A program made the translations under genes and the position numbers. Under the pieces are notes generated by a model. That model had not been told where the DNA came from. It searched no databases and saw nothing but the letters and a program-made list of their open reading frames with translations. Positions 5,822-13,206 of a DNA stretch of 20,834 nucleotides are shown here, one piece after another. Source of the stretch: a virus; IMG/VR virus record IMGVR_UViG_3300049629_001658, positions 1 through 20,834 of that record; one strand, written 5' to 3'. Position 1 is the first letter of the stretch. Each line of letters opens with the position of its first letter.

Positions 5822-6142
5822 TTACCAAGCTCTAACTTTATCCCAATCAACAGAATAGTTTCTAAAAAACGCAAAACCAGTTTCATCTAGTAAATCAATA
5901 TCAACCAAGATTTGACGTTGCATAGCAGCAATTTTATTGCCAAGATTGTTGTTTTTAGTGACTTCACTCAAATACTGAGCATTTGACCTGTAGCCTTTCC
6001 ACGATTGACCAGCTAGTTTTCTAACTTTTTTATATCGAGTTGAGATCAAAGAATCAATAATAGTTTTTAGCTCCTCAAACATTGGATGGCTTGCAATAAG
6101 CTTGTCAAGAGTTGGTTGTTTTTCATCTAAAGAATGTGTCAT
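5822..6142 (-). CDS. Unknown helical protein
   Basis: 106 residues, mostly predicted helix by composition, with basic stretches (RYKKVRKLAGQSWKGYR) and no Cys, membrane segment or family motif that I recognise. It immediately precedes the zinc-ribbon gene with a one-base gap, so both are likely on one mRNA. About 75 AT-rich bases separate it from the next gene upstream (stop of 6218-6526). Function unknown. Confidence 0.65.
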   Translation of the reverse strand: MTHSLDEKQPTLDKLIASHPMFEELKTIIDSLISTRYKKVRKLAGQSWKGYRSNAQYLSEVTKNNNLGNKIAAMQRQILVDIDLLDETGFAFFRNYSVDWDKVRAW

Positions 6143-6217
6143 TGTTTTTGCCTTGCTTGTTTAACTCAACGATCTATTATTGATCGATTATCTCTAGTTG
6201 TCAACTACTATTTGCAA

Positions 6218-6526
6218 CTAATTTAAATTAGCTTTCTTCTTAGCTCTATACCTACGATTCCTTTCAACTTGCGTCAAAGGCGCATCACCTAATAAGGGGC
6301 GGTGTGCGGGGCGATCGCCATCGGTACAGGTAAAGCCACATTTGCAGCGATATTGGATTGCCCCTGATTTGGCTTGTACACCATTGCGTCTTAAATACAA
6401 GAGATTAGCTAAAACCCAGATTGCGTATTTAAGGTTTACAGGCATCAGCATCACAGCGATCGCCCAACACTTGATACAGAAATAGCGATCGCAATGGTAT
6501 GGGTTTGCGGGGTTAGGTTTGGGCAT
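6218..6526 (-). CDS. Cys-rich small protein with basic C-terminus
   Basis: 102 residues. The N-terminal part has CDRYFCIKC, and a CKCGFTC group follows at about 62-68, consistent with two metal-binding knuckles on either side of a hydrophobic segment (IAVMLMPVNLKYAIWVLANL) that could be buried or membrane-associated. The C-terminus is strongly basic (ERNRRYRAKKKA). The start overlaps the stop of the upstream gene (TAATG at 6524-6528), so the two are translationally coupled. The gene contains several HIP1 sites. A DNA-binding role is possible but unproven. Confidence 0.65.
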   Translation of the reverse strand: MPKPNPANPYHCDRYFCIKCWAIAVMLMPVNLKYAIWVLANLLYLRRNGVQAKSGAIQYRCKCGFTCTDGDRPAHRPLLGDAPLTQVERNRRYRAKKKANLN

Positions 6527-7155
6527 TATGTCTTTGAACGGTCAATAATTTTCTTAACATGAAGGCAGAAACGATATTGCTCTTTCCAAGCGTCCTGCTG
6601 TGCTAGATCGGCGGCGCGTGGATTGGTATCAGTGGCAAGCAAGTTAATCATCAAAGAGCCGAGTCGGTTGTCTAGTTGATCAACAGTGAAGCAGTTTGCA
6701 AATCCTTGGTTGTACTGCCAGATCATTGATTCGTGCATCAATCTACTAGCCTGAACAAAGTCATTTTTAGCGATCGCCTGTTGGCATTTATTCTTTGAAT
6801 ACTCGTGGTTCTCGCGGAAGTCTTGAAGCCCTGATGAGATGTCAACGGCGATCAAAGCTTTGGCTTTTTTTTCTACTGCTTTGGCTTTTTCTTCTACTGC
6901 CTTGGATTGACCTTTAAGTATAAGGTTAGCAGGGTTAAAGCCTGTCCCATACTCATCGGTGTATCCTTCGACAAAAACATCAATATCATTTTCTTGGATG
7001 TTTAGGACAATGCCTGTTTTTTCGATTAGTGGGTTGGCGACCCCGTTGATTGATTTAGGTAAACCAGTGAACTCAACTTCATCACCAACATGCAATCCGT
7101 ACATAGTTGCTTTTAGATTGTATGTGCCTGTTTTTACTTCGGTTAGAGTTGCCAT
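6526..7155 (-). CDS. Unknown protein: beta-rich N-domain, charged linker, helical C-domain
   Basis: 209 residues. Residues 1 to about 82 look like a small beta barrel (VGDEVEFTGLP, EKTGIVLNI). A Lys/Glu/Ala linker with internal repeats (KAVEEKAKAVEKKAKAL) follows, then a helical C-terminal region of about 110 residues. No family recognised. It is the first gene after a well-formed promoter (7185-7213), whose control sequence is duplicated upstream of the next leftward unit at 8026-8031. Downstream, 6218-6526 overlaps its stop. Architecture suggests an adaptor or binding protein; function unknown. Confidence 0.7.
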   Translation of the reverse strand: MATLTEVKTGTYNLKATMYGLHVGDEVEFTGLPKSINGVANPLIEKTGIVLNIQENDIDVFVEGYTDEYGTGFNPANLILKGQSKAVEEKAKAVEKKAKALIAVDISSGLQDFRENHEYSKNKCQQAIAKNDFVQASRLMHESMIWQYNQGFANCFTVDQLDNRLGSLMINLLATDTNPRAADLAQQDAWKEQYRFCLHVKKIIDRSKT

Positions 7156-7184
7156 TGCTTTGTCGTGTGATTGATTACTTCCTC

Positions 7185-7213
7185 AATATAGTTGATTACG
7201 TTAGTAATGTCAA
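7185..7213 (-). promoter_or_regulatory. Promoter for the 7155-6218 leftward genes
   Basis: On the minus strand TTGACA (7213-7208), 17 bases, TATATT (7190-7185): a near-consensus sigma-70-type promoter 30 bases upstream of the ATG. It lies at one end of a 30-base block (7205-7234) that recurs exactly at 8023-8052. Confidence 0.7.
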
Positions 7214-7267
7214 TACCCAAACCAAAAATAATTTACACACAAAAAAAGACGACCTCGCGATCGCCTC
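7205..7267 (-). repeat. Copy A of a duplicated terminator-plus-promoter module
   Basis: Bases 7205-7234 are identical to 8023-8052, and 7242-7267 match 8061-8086 at 25 of 26 positions. Read leftward, the module is a GC-rich block running into a T-run (weak terminator), then the upstream part of a TTGACA promoter. Here the first block is also the 3' end of the truncated zinc-ribbon copy. Confidence 0.75.
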
Positions 7268-7364
7268 TAAGTTGGCGATCGCATTGCGTACAGTAGTAGC
7301 GGAGTTTGTCTGCTGTACGCCTTAGATAGGCTGCGCGATCTATTTCTGCGCGTGATTTAGGCAT
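7233..7364 (-). pseudogene. Truncated paralogue of the zinc-ribbon gene 5608-5820
   Basis: 43 codons starting MPKSRAEIDRAAYLRRTADK and keeping CTQCDRQL, almost the same as the first half of the protein at 5608-5820. After that it runs into the duplicated terminator block (GDREVVFFCV) and stops at 7233-7235. The second CxxC is lost, so a normal zinc ribbon cannot form. The shared DNA covers about 90 bases, and the break falls at the edge of the repeated module, pointing to recombination between repeats. It may still be translated: its ATG overlaps the end of the upstream gene by eight bases. Confidence 0.65.
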
Positions 7365-7758
7365 TGTCTAGGCTGTTTAAAAGGTTTATAAGGAATTCGC
7401 CGTTTTGATATCCCCTCTCGTATGAAGGATCGTATCTAGGCAAGATATCAGGAGCGCTAGACGTAGCTGGGAACGGGATTTTGATTTTATTCAAACCGTC
7501 AATTACGCCTTGAGTGTAAGCAGATTGTTTTTTAGCTTCCGTAGTATTTACGTGATCCTCAAAATTCTTTAGCTTAAACACTTGATTAACAACGCTCTGC
7601 ACTATTTTGGGTAATGCTTTTAATGATCTGGCTTGCTCAATTTCCTGCAACAAATTAGAGTGAGATTCTAATTCATTAATAGCAACCTCTCCTGCAAGAT
7701 TGCCATTAATAAAAATACGGATATGCTCGTTAGCCGAGCACGAGATGTTTATATCCAT
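7357..7758 (-). CDS. Unknown protein
   Basis: 133 residues. The N-terminus looks like a small beta-rich region (MDINISCSANEHIRIFINGN), followed by helices. There are no Cys clusters, membrane segments or recognised motifs. The start overlaps the stop of the preceding gene as TAATG (7756-7760), and the gene probably shares the promoter at 8003-8031. Its last codons overlap the start of the truncated zinc-ribbon copy. Function unknown. Confidence 0.65.
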   Translation of the reverse strand: MDINISCSANEHIRIFINGNLAGEVAINELESHSNLLQEIEQARSLKALPKIVQSVVNQVFKLKNFEDHVNTTEAKKQSAYTQGVIDGLNKIKIPFPATSSAPDILPRYDPSYERGYQNGEFLINLLNSLDNA

Positions 7759-7964
7759 TATTCAAAACCAAAGAATGTTAGTTTGCCTGATTTTATGACT
7801 GAGAACCCATAAGCATCAACATGATACAAGCTGTCACCTAAAACTAGGTTGATTTGCTTCCAGATTTGACTGGCTTGACTTCTATCCAAAGAAGTCAAAA
7901 CTGTTAAATTACAACTTGTTACTTGGAATGCGTCAGCTAATTGTTGTGCTAGCAAAGTTTTCAT
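7758..7964 (-). CDS. Unknown small protein, first gene of the 7964-7357 unit
   Basis: 68 residues from ATG 7964 (MKTLLAQQLADAFQVTSCNL). I prefer this start to one 57 bases upstream because AAAGGA lies at a good distance before it and the longer start would cover the -10 box. The protein is a helix followed by beta-like segments, with no known motif. Coupled to 7357-7758 by TAATG. Confidence 0.65.
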   Translation of the reverse strand: MKTLLAQQLADAFQVTSCNLTVLTSLDRSQASQIWKQINLVLGDSLYHVDAYGFSVIKSGKLTFFGFE

Positions 7965-8002
7965 TGTCGTTTTCCTTTGTGTTATTTGTTTGGTATGTAT
8001 AT

Positions 8003-8031
8003 ACATTACTTTAGTAATCAACTAATGTCAA
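8003..8031 (-). promoter_or_regulatory. Promoter for the 7964-7357 leftward genes
   Basis: Minus strand TTGACA (8031-8026), 17 bases, TAATGT (8008-8003), about 40 bases upstream of the ATG. It shares its upstream 30-base block with the 7213 promoter, so the same factor may act on both. Confidence 0.65.
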
Positions 8032-8086
8032 TACCCAAACCAAAAATAATTTTGCCCAACAAAAAAGACGACCTCTCGATCGCCTC
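8023..8086 (-). repeat. Copy B of the duplicated terminator-plus-promoter module
   Basis: Matches 7205-7267 in two blocks (30 of 30 and 25 of 26 bases) with a slightly different joiner. The T-run part would face leftward transcripts from 8092-8244, where no leftward gene is seen, suggesting that the module was copied here as a unit. Confidence 0.75.
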
Positions 8087-8204
8087 AAATTCTCAAAAAA
8101 TCATTAACAAATCCACAAATCAAAAATAATCGGCTTTTCGGTTCTCCTTAGCTCTTTAGAATCTAGATCAATCGAAATTTAACGCAATCAAAATGTAGCA
8201 TAGA

Positions 8205-8233
8205 TTGATGTGCGATAATTAGCACAATAATCC
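8205..8233 (+). promoter_or_regulatory. Possible promoter of the tail operon
   Basis: TTGATG (8205-8210), 17 bases, TAATCC (8228-8233), 12 bases before the ATG at 8245. TGTGC and GCACA (8209-8213, 8222-8226 region) form a short inverted repeat within the spacer. Moderate match only. The rest of 8092-8244 shows no gene. Confidence 0.4.
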
Positions 8234-8244
8234 CCTGACTCACA

Positions 8245-8976
8245 ATGGCGATCGGCGATCTCACACTCGTATATTTTGGGCGTAGCTACACATTTACTTT
8301 TTCAGGTAGCGCCATAACTCCTTTACTGCAAGTATTTGCAGTTGATGATATCGTACGCTTTACCACCACAGGCACGTTGCCAACGGGACTAGCATTAAAT
8401 ACTAGCTATTACGTCGTGAGTGTAGGCGCTACTATTACCGTATCAGCTACACAAGGGGGATCGGCTATAAGTCTTAGCGGTGGAAGTGGTACGCACTCGA
8501 TCCGCGTTTATCTGAGTGTTGTATTCAGGAATTTTAGTTCTGATTCTCCCCCGCCCCGCCAAAGTTCTCGGTTATCAGGAAATGGGACTTTTAGCGTAAA
8601 CGGAAATTTCATCGATACGGGCATTAGTTTTGAAGATCCGCAACAATACAATATTCAGGCAAAAGTATCTATTGCTGATGCGCTGAAATTAAGCGCAATG
8701 TGGTCTACAGCTAATAATATACGGCGTGCTCAGACTCTAACAGGTTCGCCATACTTAGAGTTGACTGACGAAATCACACTGTATTTTGAAGAGGGGAAAA
8801 CATCGTCAACTAAAACCCGTTCATCTGTTGGCATTCCCTTCCAGCGAAACGGCGGGGTAAATTATTACCCTAAGTTACAGGTAAAAATGCCTATTGAGCC
8901 AACGTTTAGCCCAGATACGGGGGTTGGTAATGTGATGGCAGTGTTTGAGTTGCAAGAGACAGGGGTTAAGATATGA
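8245..8976 (+). CDS. Phage tail structural protein with Ig-like segment
   Basis: 243 residues, Ser/Thr/Gly-rich and beta-dominated. Residues about 40-90 (FTTTGTLPTGLALNTSYYVV, then VSATQGGSAISLSGGSGTH) are a motif common in phage structural proteins, where Ig-like folds decorate tail components. The remainder includes a possible beta-sandwich ending in VMAVFELQETGVKI. It is the first of six rightward genes that overlap by ATGA, and it lies where distal tail genes would be expected after the tape-measure gene, although 7.5 kb of cargo lies between them. Exact tail role (tube, distal tail or baseplate) cannot be decided by eye. Confidence 0.65.
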   Translation: MAIGDLTLVYFGRSYTFTFSGSAITPLLQVFAVDDIVRFTTTGTLPTGLALNTSYYVVSVGATITVSATQGGSAISLSGGSGTHSIRVYLSVVFRNFSSDSPPPRQSSRLSGNGTFSVNGNFIDTGISFEDPQQYNIQAKVSIADALKLSAMWSTANNIRRAQTLTGSPYLELTDEITLYFEEGKTSSTKTRSSVGIPFQRNGGVNYYPKLQVKMPIEPTFSPDTGVGNVMAVFELQETGVKI

Positions 8977-9056
8977 TCGCACCTGTGAAAACTAAAAAAC
9001 CAAAAGCAGCACCAAAAGGGCAGCTAACTTTATTTGATGGAGGGTTAGCTGTATGA
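8973..9056 (+). CDS. 27-residue microprotein between tail genes
   Basis: The start overlaps the previous stop (ATGA at 8973-8976), and its own stop overlaps the next start (ATGA at 9053-9056), so all three genes are chained. The product is Lys/Ala/Pro-rich and then contains GQLTLFDGG. QLTLF fits the QL(S/D)LF-type motif by which bacterial proteins bind the DNA polymerase sliding clamp; this is a short motif and may be chance. Alternatives are a coupling peptide that lets ribosomes pass to the next gene or a small structural factor. Confidence 0.5.
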   Translation: MIAPVKTKKPKAAPKGQLTLFDGGLAV

Positions 9057-10939
9057 CGCTTAATCTCTCATCTCGCAGATGCGAATTAATTATAGGATCG
9101 CAAAATTGGACTAACTGGATTAGCTTTGATTCTGGAATAATTTTGGGTTATCCAGAATATGAGGTTGGGACTGGATTAATGCCAGTCACAGGCTCCATTA
9201 ATCTTAAAATTTCTCGCTACGATTCAACCGTGCCAAGTTCACCTAATCCTAGACTTAACCCTAGTCAATGGAAACGGGGTCAACTAGTCACGATCCGAAT
9301 TGCAAATACATCAGGAACGCTTACTTATCTGCCTTGTAGTGGGCAAGCTTTGCATTTGCTAAAAATGCCTCAAAAACCAAAAAGGAATATGGATGGCATA
9401 TTAGAATTATCTTTGGAAATTGGCTGTCGATTAGCTTTAGAGAATTTTCCGCCCGAACCAAATCAAGATATATCTGGTATTACGGCGGGTACACCATTAG
9501 CAAGAAATACCGTAATCACAAATATCCTTAACTATATCGACGTTGCTAATTCGATTGACTCTATCCCCTATCCGATCGCCTATCCGCTGCCAAAGCAAAC
9601 TGGTAATTTTATTGGATTTGCAGGGGCGATCGCTGATAGTGGCGGCTATTATTTGCGATGCAATAGCGCTGGTACGGTAATCGCAGAGCCTATCAGCACT
9701 ACCTATTCTGGCAGTGCTATCGCTTCTTATATAATTGGCTCTGATGAAAAATCATGGGACGCGATCGGTGATATCGCAGAACAACCAATTGAAAAATTAA
9801 TAGTTACAGGTACGGTAAAAGAAATAATACCTGTAGACACCGCACCTAGCGAAGTAATTGACACACAGCCAGCAGGGGTACTTTTTAAAGGGACAGCCTT
9901 GGGGACTCAAAATCCTACCGCGTTATTTACGGCTAAAAGGACAATAACCACATCAGAGATAAGTTCAACATTTTTTGAAAAAACCATAGAAACACGCGAA
10001 CCAGCAGGAGTACTTTTTAAAGGGACAGCCTTGGGGACTCAAAATCCTACTGTGCTATTTATATCTGACAAATCCATAAATACTTATACTCTTGTCAATG
10101 GAATTGTTACGGCTCAAACTGTAACATCTTTTCAACCAGCAGGGGTAATTATAAAAGGAACTACTTTTGGCGATCAAAATCCTTCAGTACTAATTACGGC
10201 TAAAAGAGAAGATTATAAATGGGTAAACACAGGATCGCAAAAATGGATTAAAACTTATACTCGACATGAACCAGCAGGAGTACTTTTTAAAGGGACGGCA
10301 TTAGGCGATCAAAATCCTACTGTGCTATTTACAGCGGCAAACTTTAGCGACGATAAAGATACGTCTGGCCCACCTACAAATTTTGGTGATGCAAGCACAA
10401 ACACTACAGAAGAAGTACAGCTAAAAGCAGAAATATTTGCACAGCAATTAGCCGCCGATCCGTACCGACCAAGGCAAAGAACAATAGATGTACCCTACAC
10501 AGTAGAACAGTCTCAATTAGTTGATTATGGCTCTCGATTTAATCGCATATTATCAGGGCGTGCTTATGGTCAGCAATTTGGCGGCGCGATTACTGACACA
10601 GCTTTAAGTAGTGCTTTTAAGCCTTTTGCGGATGTCGCTGTTACTGATGCAGATTTAATTTATTACTTAAAATTAGATTGCATTAAATGGGGTTTGAACG
10701 GGACGGAAGCATGGTTAGTTTTTAACGGTATCGAAGTTGGTACAGCCCCCGCTAGCACCCCTACGGTAATATCGCGCCCCGTTGCGATTACGTTAGGCAA
10801 TTTTAATATGATCGGGCTTGCAGATTTACGTATAAATTTCAACCCGATCGCCCCTTCTACAATGATCGGCTTAGCAGATTTGTATATTAATTACAATCCA
10901 ATTAAGCCAAATACAATGATCGGATTAGCTACTTTATAG
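9053..10939 (+). CDS. Large tail/baseplate protein with internal repeats
   Basis: 628 residues. The first 260 residues are beta-rich (RRCELIIGSQNWTNWISFDSG; QWKRGQLVTIRIANTSG) and may be the tail-binding part. Four copies of PAGVLFKGTALGxQNPTVLF occur with a 44-45 residue period (DNA starts near 9869, 10001, 10136 and 10271); copies 1, 2 and 4 are nearly identical in DNA. The C-terminus carries 18-residue repeats starting MIGLADL (DNA period exactly 54 bases at 10808, 10862 and 10916). Between them is a region with VDYGSRFNRILSGRAYGQQF. Repeats of this kind suggest fibre-like or adhesive extensions. I assign it to the tail by context; the exact family is not recognised. Confidence 0.6.
   Translation: MTLNLSSRRCELIIGSQNWTNWISFDSGIILGYPEYEVGTGLMPVTGSINLKISRYDSTVPSSPNPRLNPSQWKRGQLVTIRIANTSGTLTYLPCSGQALHLLKMPQKPKRNMDGILELSLEIGCRLALENFPPEPNQDISGITAGTPLARNTVITNILNYIDVANSIDSIPYPIAYPLPKQTGNFIGFAGAIADSGGYYLRCNSAGTVIAEPISTTYSGSAIASYIIGSDEKSWDAIGDIAEQPIEKLIVTGTVKEIIPVDTAPSEVIDTQPAGVLFKGTALGTQNPTALFTAKRTITTSEISSTFFEKTIETREPAGVLFKGTALGTQNPTVLFISDKSINTYTLVNGIVTAQTVTSFQPAGVIIKGTTFGDQNPSVLITAKREDYKWVNTGSQKWIKTYTRHEPAGVLFKGTALGDQNPTVLFTAANFSDDKDTSGPPTNFGDASTNTTEEVQLKAEIFAQQLAADPYRPRQRTIDVPYTVEQSQLVDYGSRFNRILSGRAYGQQFGGAITDTALSSAFKPFADVAVTDADLIYYLKLDCIKWGLNGTEAWLVFNGIEVGTAPASTPTVISRPVAITLGNFNMIGLADLRINFNPIAPSTMIGLADLYINYNPIKPNTMIGLATL
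9869..10335 (+). repeat. Four intragenic repeats (132-135 bp period)
   Basis: The conserved core of about 65 bases encodes PAGVLFKGTALGTQNPTVLF. Starts are near 9869, 10001, 10136 and 10271. Conservation at the DNA level, including third positions, in copies 1, 2 and 4 points to recent duplication; copy 3 has drifted. Confidence 0.85.
10808..10935 (+). repeat. Two and a half intragenic repeats of 54 bp
   Basis: ATGATCGG-type starts at 10808, 10862 and 10916 give MIGLADL followed by (R/Y)IN(F/Y)NPI; the third copy is cut short by the stop codon. The spacing is exactly 54 bases (18 residues). Confidence 0.8.
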
Positions 10940-10949
10940 GCAAAAAATC

Positions 10950-11777
10950 ATGGGACTTTCTAGCTACTTTATCGACAAATTCCTTAACCATCATTTTAAG
11001 GGAACCAACGCGGGTACAGCCCCTACTACTTTATACGCAAGCATACACAGCGCCGATCCCGCTCTTACAGGCGCAAATGAGGTAACAGGTACTTACTTTA
11101 GCGGTCGAGCTTCGTACACTTCCAGTAACTTTAGCACTCCTGCTACCGTAGGGAATAATCGAAGGATTGTTAGCACAGCATCTTTGAATTTTGGGACATC
11201 GATCGCGGCTGGCTCCAATCTGCCATTCTTTGGTTTTTGGGACGCTTCTACCAGTGGTAATTTTTTAGGCGGGTTCCCATTCCGTAACGCATTAGGAGTA
11301 ACAGAGCTTCTAAGTTTTGGTAGTGGCGATAGTGTTTCGAGAGCGTCTGGCAATATAGTCATTGATTTGGATATTCTATTCTGGAGTATTTACGCCAGAG
11401 ACTTGCAACTAAATTGGTTAAAAGGATCAAGCGCAGGTACAGCGCCAACATCCAATCAATTAGCGCTTGCAACAGCGATTGCTACCAATGGCACTATTAC
11501 TGAAATTACAGCTACAGTTGCCACAGGCGGGAGATTCTCAATCCCTAGCAGTGGATGGTCTGCAATTAGCACTGTAGGTAATACTCGCCAAATTCAGGTT
11601 ATAAATAATATAAATTATGGCAATGCGATCGCCGCTGCTACTGGCTTTAATTCTGTCGCTTTGTTTGATTCCACTAATCTAATTGTTTTTAGTTCAGTAT
11701 CAACCCAAAATATTACTGTTGGTCAAGAACTAATTATTCCATCTGGTAATTTTAAAGTGAGTTTAGGAAATGCCTAA
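10950..11777 (+). CDS. Tail-associated protein with two related domains
   Basis: 275 residues. The first half begins LNHHFKGTNAGTAPTTLYAS, and the second begins LNWLKGSSAGTAPTSNQLAL at about residue 151. Both continue with a similar order of elements (ATVGNNRRIVSTASLNFGTS against STVGNTRQIQVINNINYGN; IAAGSNLPFFGFWD against IAAATGFNSVALFD), so the gene is an internal duplication of one beta-rich domain of roughly 140 residues. Ser/Thr/Gly-rich composition and its place in the tail operon suggest a surface or fibre-proximal protein. The last 8 bases overlap the next start. No enzyme motif seen. Confidence 0.65.
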   Translation: MGLSSYFIDKFLNHHFKGTNAGTAPTTLYASIHSADPALTGANEVTGTYFSGRASYTSSNFSTPATVGNNRRIVSTASLNFGTSIAAGSNLPFFGFWDASTSGNFLGGFPFRNALGVTELLSFGSGDSVSRASGNIVIDLDILFWSIYARDLQLNWLKGSSAGTAPTSNQLALATAIATNGTITEITATVATGGRFSIPSSGWSAISTVGNTRQIQVINNINYGNAIAAATGFNSVALFDSTNLIVFSSVSTQNITVGQELIIPSGNFKVSLGNA

Positions 11778-12045
11778 TTTTTTTACTTCTGTCATCGCAA
11801 GCGCCTCCCAAGCGCAAATCAATCGATTAAAATCTGTATCCGAAAAAGCGTCTTTACCACAACCAATACAGATTGGCTCGGTAACAGGGTTTAATTCTAG
11901 TACAGGTGAATTTATCGCAACGACTGCTGACGGCGGCATACAAGCCGCCAATCTTGGTAATTTTGGAGCGCCGCCGTCGCAAGTTTCTTTGTCTACTACT
12001 AAAAATAGTTACACAACTTTTGCGGATTTTAGAGCGCCACAATGA
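11770..12045 (+). CDS. Small tail-operon protein, paralogous N-terminus with the next gene
   Basis: 91 residues. It opens with MPNFFTSVIASASQAQINRL, which resembles the opening of the following gene (MTDFFDAVAGNASQSQIDRL), so the two share an N-terminal helix that may dock onto a common partner. The middle is beta-rich (IQIGSVTGFNSSTGEFIATT). It overlaps the previous gene by 8 bases and the next by ATGA. Function unknown; probably part of the virion or its assembly. Confidence 0.65.
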   Translation: MPNFFTSVIASASQAQINRLKSVSEKASLPQPIQIGSVTGFNSSTGEFIATTADGGIQAANLGNFGAPPSQVSLSTTKNSYTTFADFRAPQ

Positions 12046-12956
12046 CAGATTTTTTTGATGCAGTAGCTGGCAATGCTAGCCAATCACAAATCGACCGATT
12101 GCGTAATCAATACGCAAAAGAAAAGCGTGACGGGCTACTAAATCCATTTGCAACTTATCAGGGAATTGATCCTATTGATGGCACGGATCGAGTGGCAATA
12201 AATGGCGAAATAAATAGCGGATTCAAACTGATTTGCAACGCGCCTTTGCCAATTGGTGAGCGAGTATATTTGCGAAAAAATAATCAGGGCGGACTGCAAA
12301 GAGTTGACGCTAGGAATCGACCCAATCTAGTATCAATCCCAGCGATTATTGATCAAACACCTTTTGTCATTTCTATTGGATTACAAGGTGTGAGTTTTGC
12401 GTTTTACAGCTTTAATGATGGGAGAAGTGTTTCAGATCTTTTGTTTGAGATAGCTCATGATTCAAATGGATTAATCGACAAGCCTAATAGCTCCGCTAGT
12501 TTTTCGGATACAAAACAATTATTTCCGCCTCCTCCTATATTTCCCGCGCCTACTGAATATGAGTATTTATATGGCTATTTAGATTTTGATATAGATTCTT
12601 CGATTTTAGGATTGTTTGGGTTTGAGAACACTAATTCAGATACAGGCACAATAAATCTTTCTAATAGTAATAGTTTTTTCGTTAGAAGAGTAGACGATTT
12701 ACCGTTATTTGGCAATCCTTATACCAAGCAATTTGACATAGATATTGATATTGAAACCTATGTTTCAATTGATAACGGTGTTAGTTATACGCTCGATATT
12801 TCAGATACTTATAATTTTGCTGTTGATACGCCTACTCTTACCCCGCCGTCAATAAGCGGTACGCAAGTATTTAGCAATATTGATTATTTTGGCAGTCAGT
12901 TCAAATGGTATTTGCGATATCGTAAATCTGGTAATTCTGACTGGTATACACTATGA
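12042..12956 (+). CDS. Tail-operon protein, possibly fibre/adsorption
   Basis: 304 residues. N-terminal helix MTDFFDAVAGNASQSQIDRL as in 11770-12045, then a beta region (NSGFKLICNAPLPIGERVYL), a Pro-rich turn (FPPPPIFPAPTEYEY) at about 165-180 and a beta-rich C-terminal domain with many Asp, Ser and aromatic residues (DIDIDIETYVSIDNGVSYTL). The Pro-rich hinge separates two blocks, a layout often seen in tail fibre or receptor-binding proteins, but no known family is recognised. It is the last large gene before the operon terminator. Confidence 0.6.
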   Translation: MTDFFDAVAGNASQSQIDRLRNQYAKEKRDGLLNPFATYQGIDPIDGTDRVAINGEINSGFKLICNAPLPIGERVYLRKNNQGGLQRVDARNRPNLVSIPAIIDQTPFVISIGLQGVSFAFYSFNDGRSVSDLLFEIAHDSNGLIDKPNSSASFSDTKQLFPPPPIFPAPTEYEYLYGYLDFDIDSSILGLFGFENTNSDTGTINLSNSNSFFVRRVDDLPLFGNPYTKQFDIDIDIETYVSIDNGVSYTLDISDTYNFAVDTPTLTPPSISGTQVFSNIDYFGSQFKWYLRYRKSGNSDWYTL

Positions 12957-13006
12957 GCATCAACAACGTTCGCGATCGCCTATCTCGATCTTTCACGCAA
13001 AATTAG
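12953..13006 (+). CDS. Possible 17-residue microORF ending the tail operon
   Basis: MSINNVRDRLSRSFTQN. The ATG overlaps the previous stop as ATGA, like the true junctions of this operon, and a terminator follows within 10 bases. It may be a remnant of a third protein with the RL-type helix of the two previous genes. Very short, so low confidence. Confidence 0.3.
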   Translation: MSINNVRDRLSRSFTQN

Positions 13007-13014
13007 CTAAACAC

Positions 13015-13046
13015 AAAAAAAGCGCTCTGATTTAGAGCGCTTTTTT
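13015..13046. terminator. Strong terminator of the tail operon
   Basis: AGCGCTC (13021-13027) and GAGCGCT (13035-13041) form a stem extended by A-run/T-run pairs (AAAAAA 13015-13020 with TTTTT 13042-13046), loop TGATTTA. It works in both directions and also ends the leftward gene 13051-13206. Confidence 0.9.
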
Positions 13047-13050
13047 GCGC

Positions 13051-13206
13051 CTATTTTTTCTCAACTCCTTTACCTAACGCACCCATCCCGATAATGCTTA
13101 AGCCAAAAGCCCATGACGCATATTCAGGATAGATATTTTTTGAGATCGCTAGCTCGGATGCTCCAGCGACAACACCCAAAACAGTTAGCCATTGTGTAGA
13201 GTTCAT
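13051..13206 (-). CDS. Small membrane protein, holin-like
   Basis: 51 residues with two hydrophobic segments (WLTVLGVVAGASELAI, about 6-21; YASWAFGLSIIGMGALG, about 29-45), a short N-terminus and a charged KKGVEKK-like end. This layout suits a small class II holin or a cyanobacterial mini-membrane protein. AAGGA lies 8 bases upstream of the ATG, and the gene ends beside the bidirectional terminator. It is reversed relative to the tail operon, and no endolysin gene is visible in the window, so the holin reading is only a suggestion. Confidence 0.6.
   Translation of the reverse strand: MNSTQWLTVLGVVAGASELAISKNIYPEYASWAFGLSIIGMGALGKGVEKK

Noticed and set aside
5821-5886. Longer start of the zinc-ribbon gene (92 codons)
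   Set aside because: It would overlap the preceding gene by 65 bases, while ATG 5820 follows that gene's stop by one base and matches the start of the paralogue at 7364.
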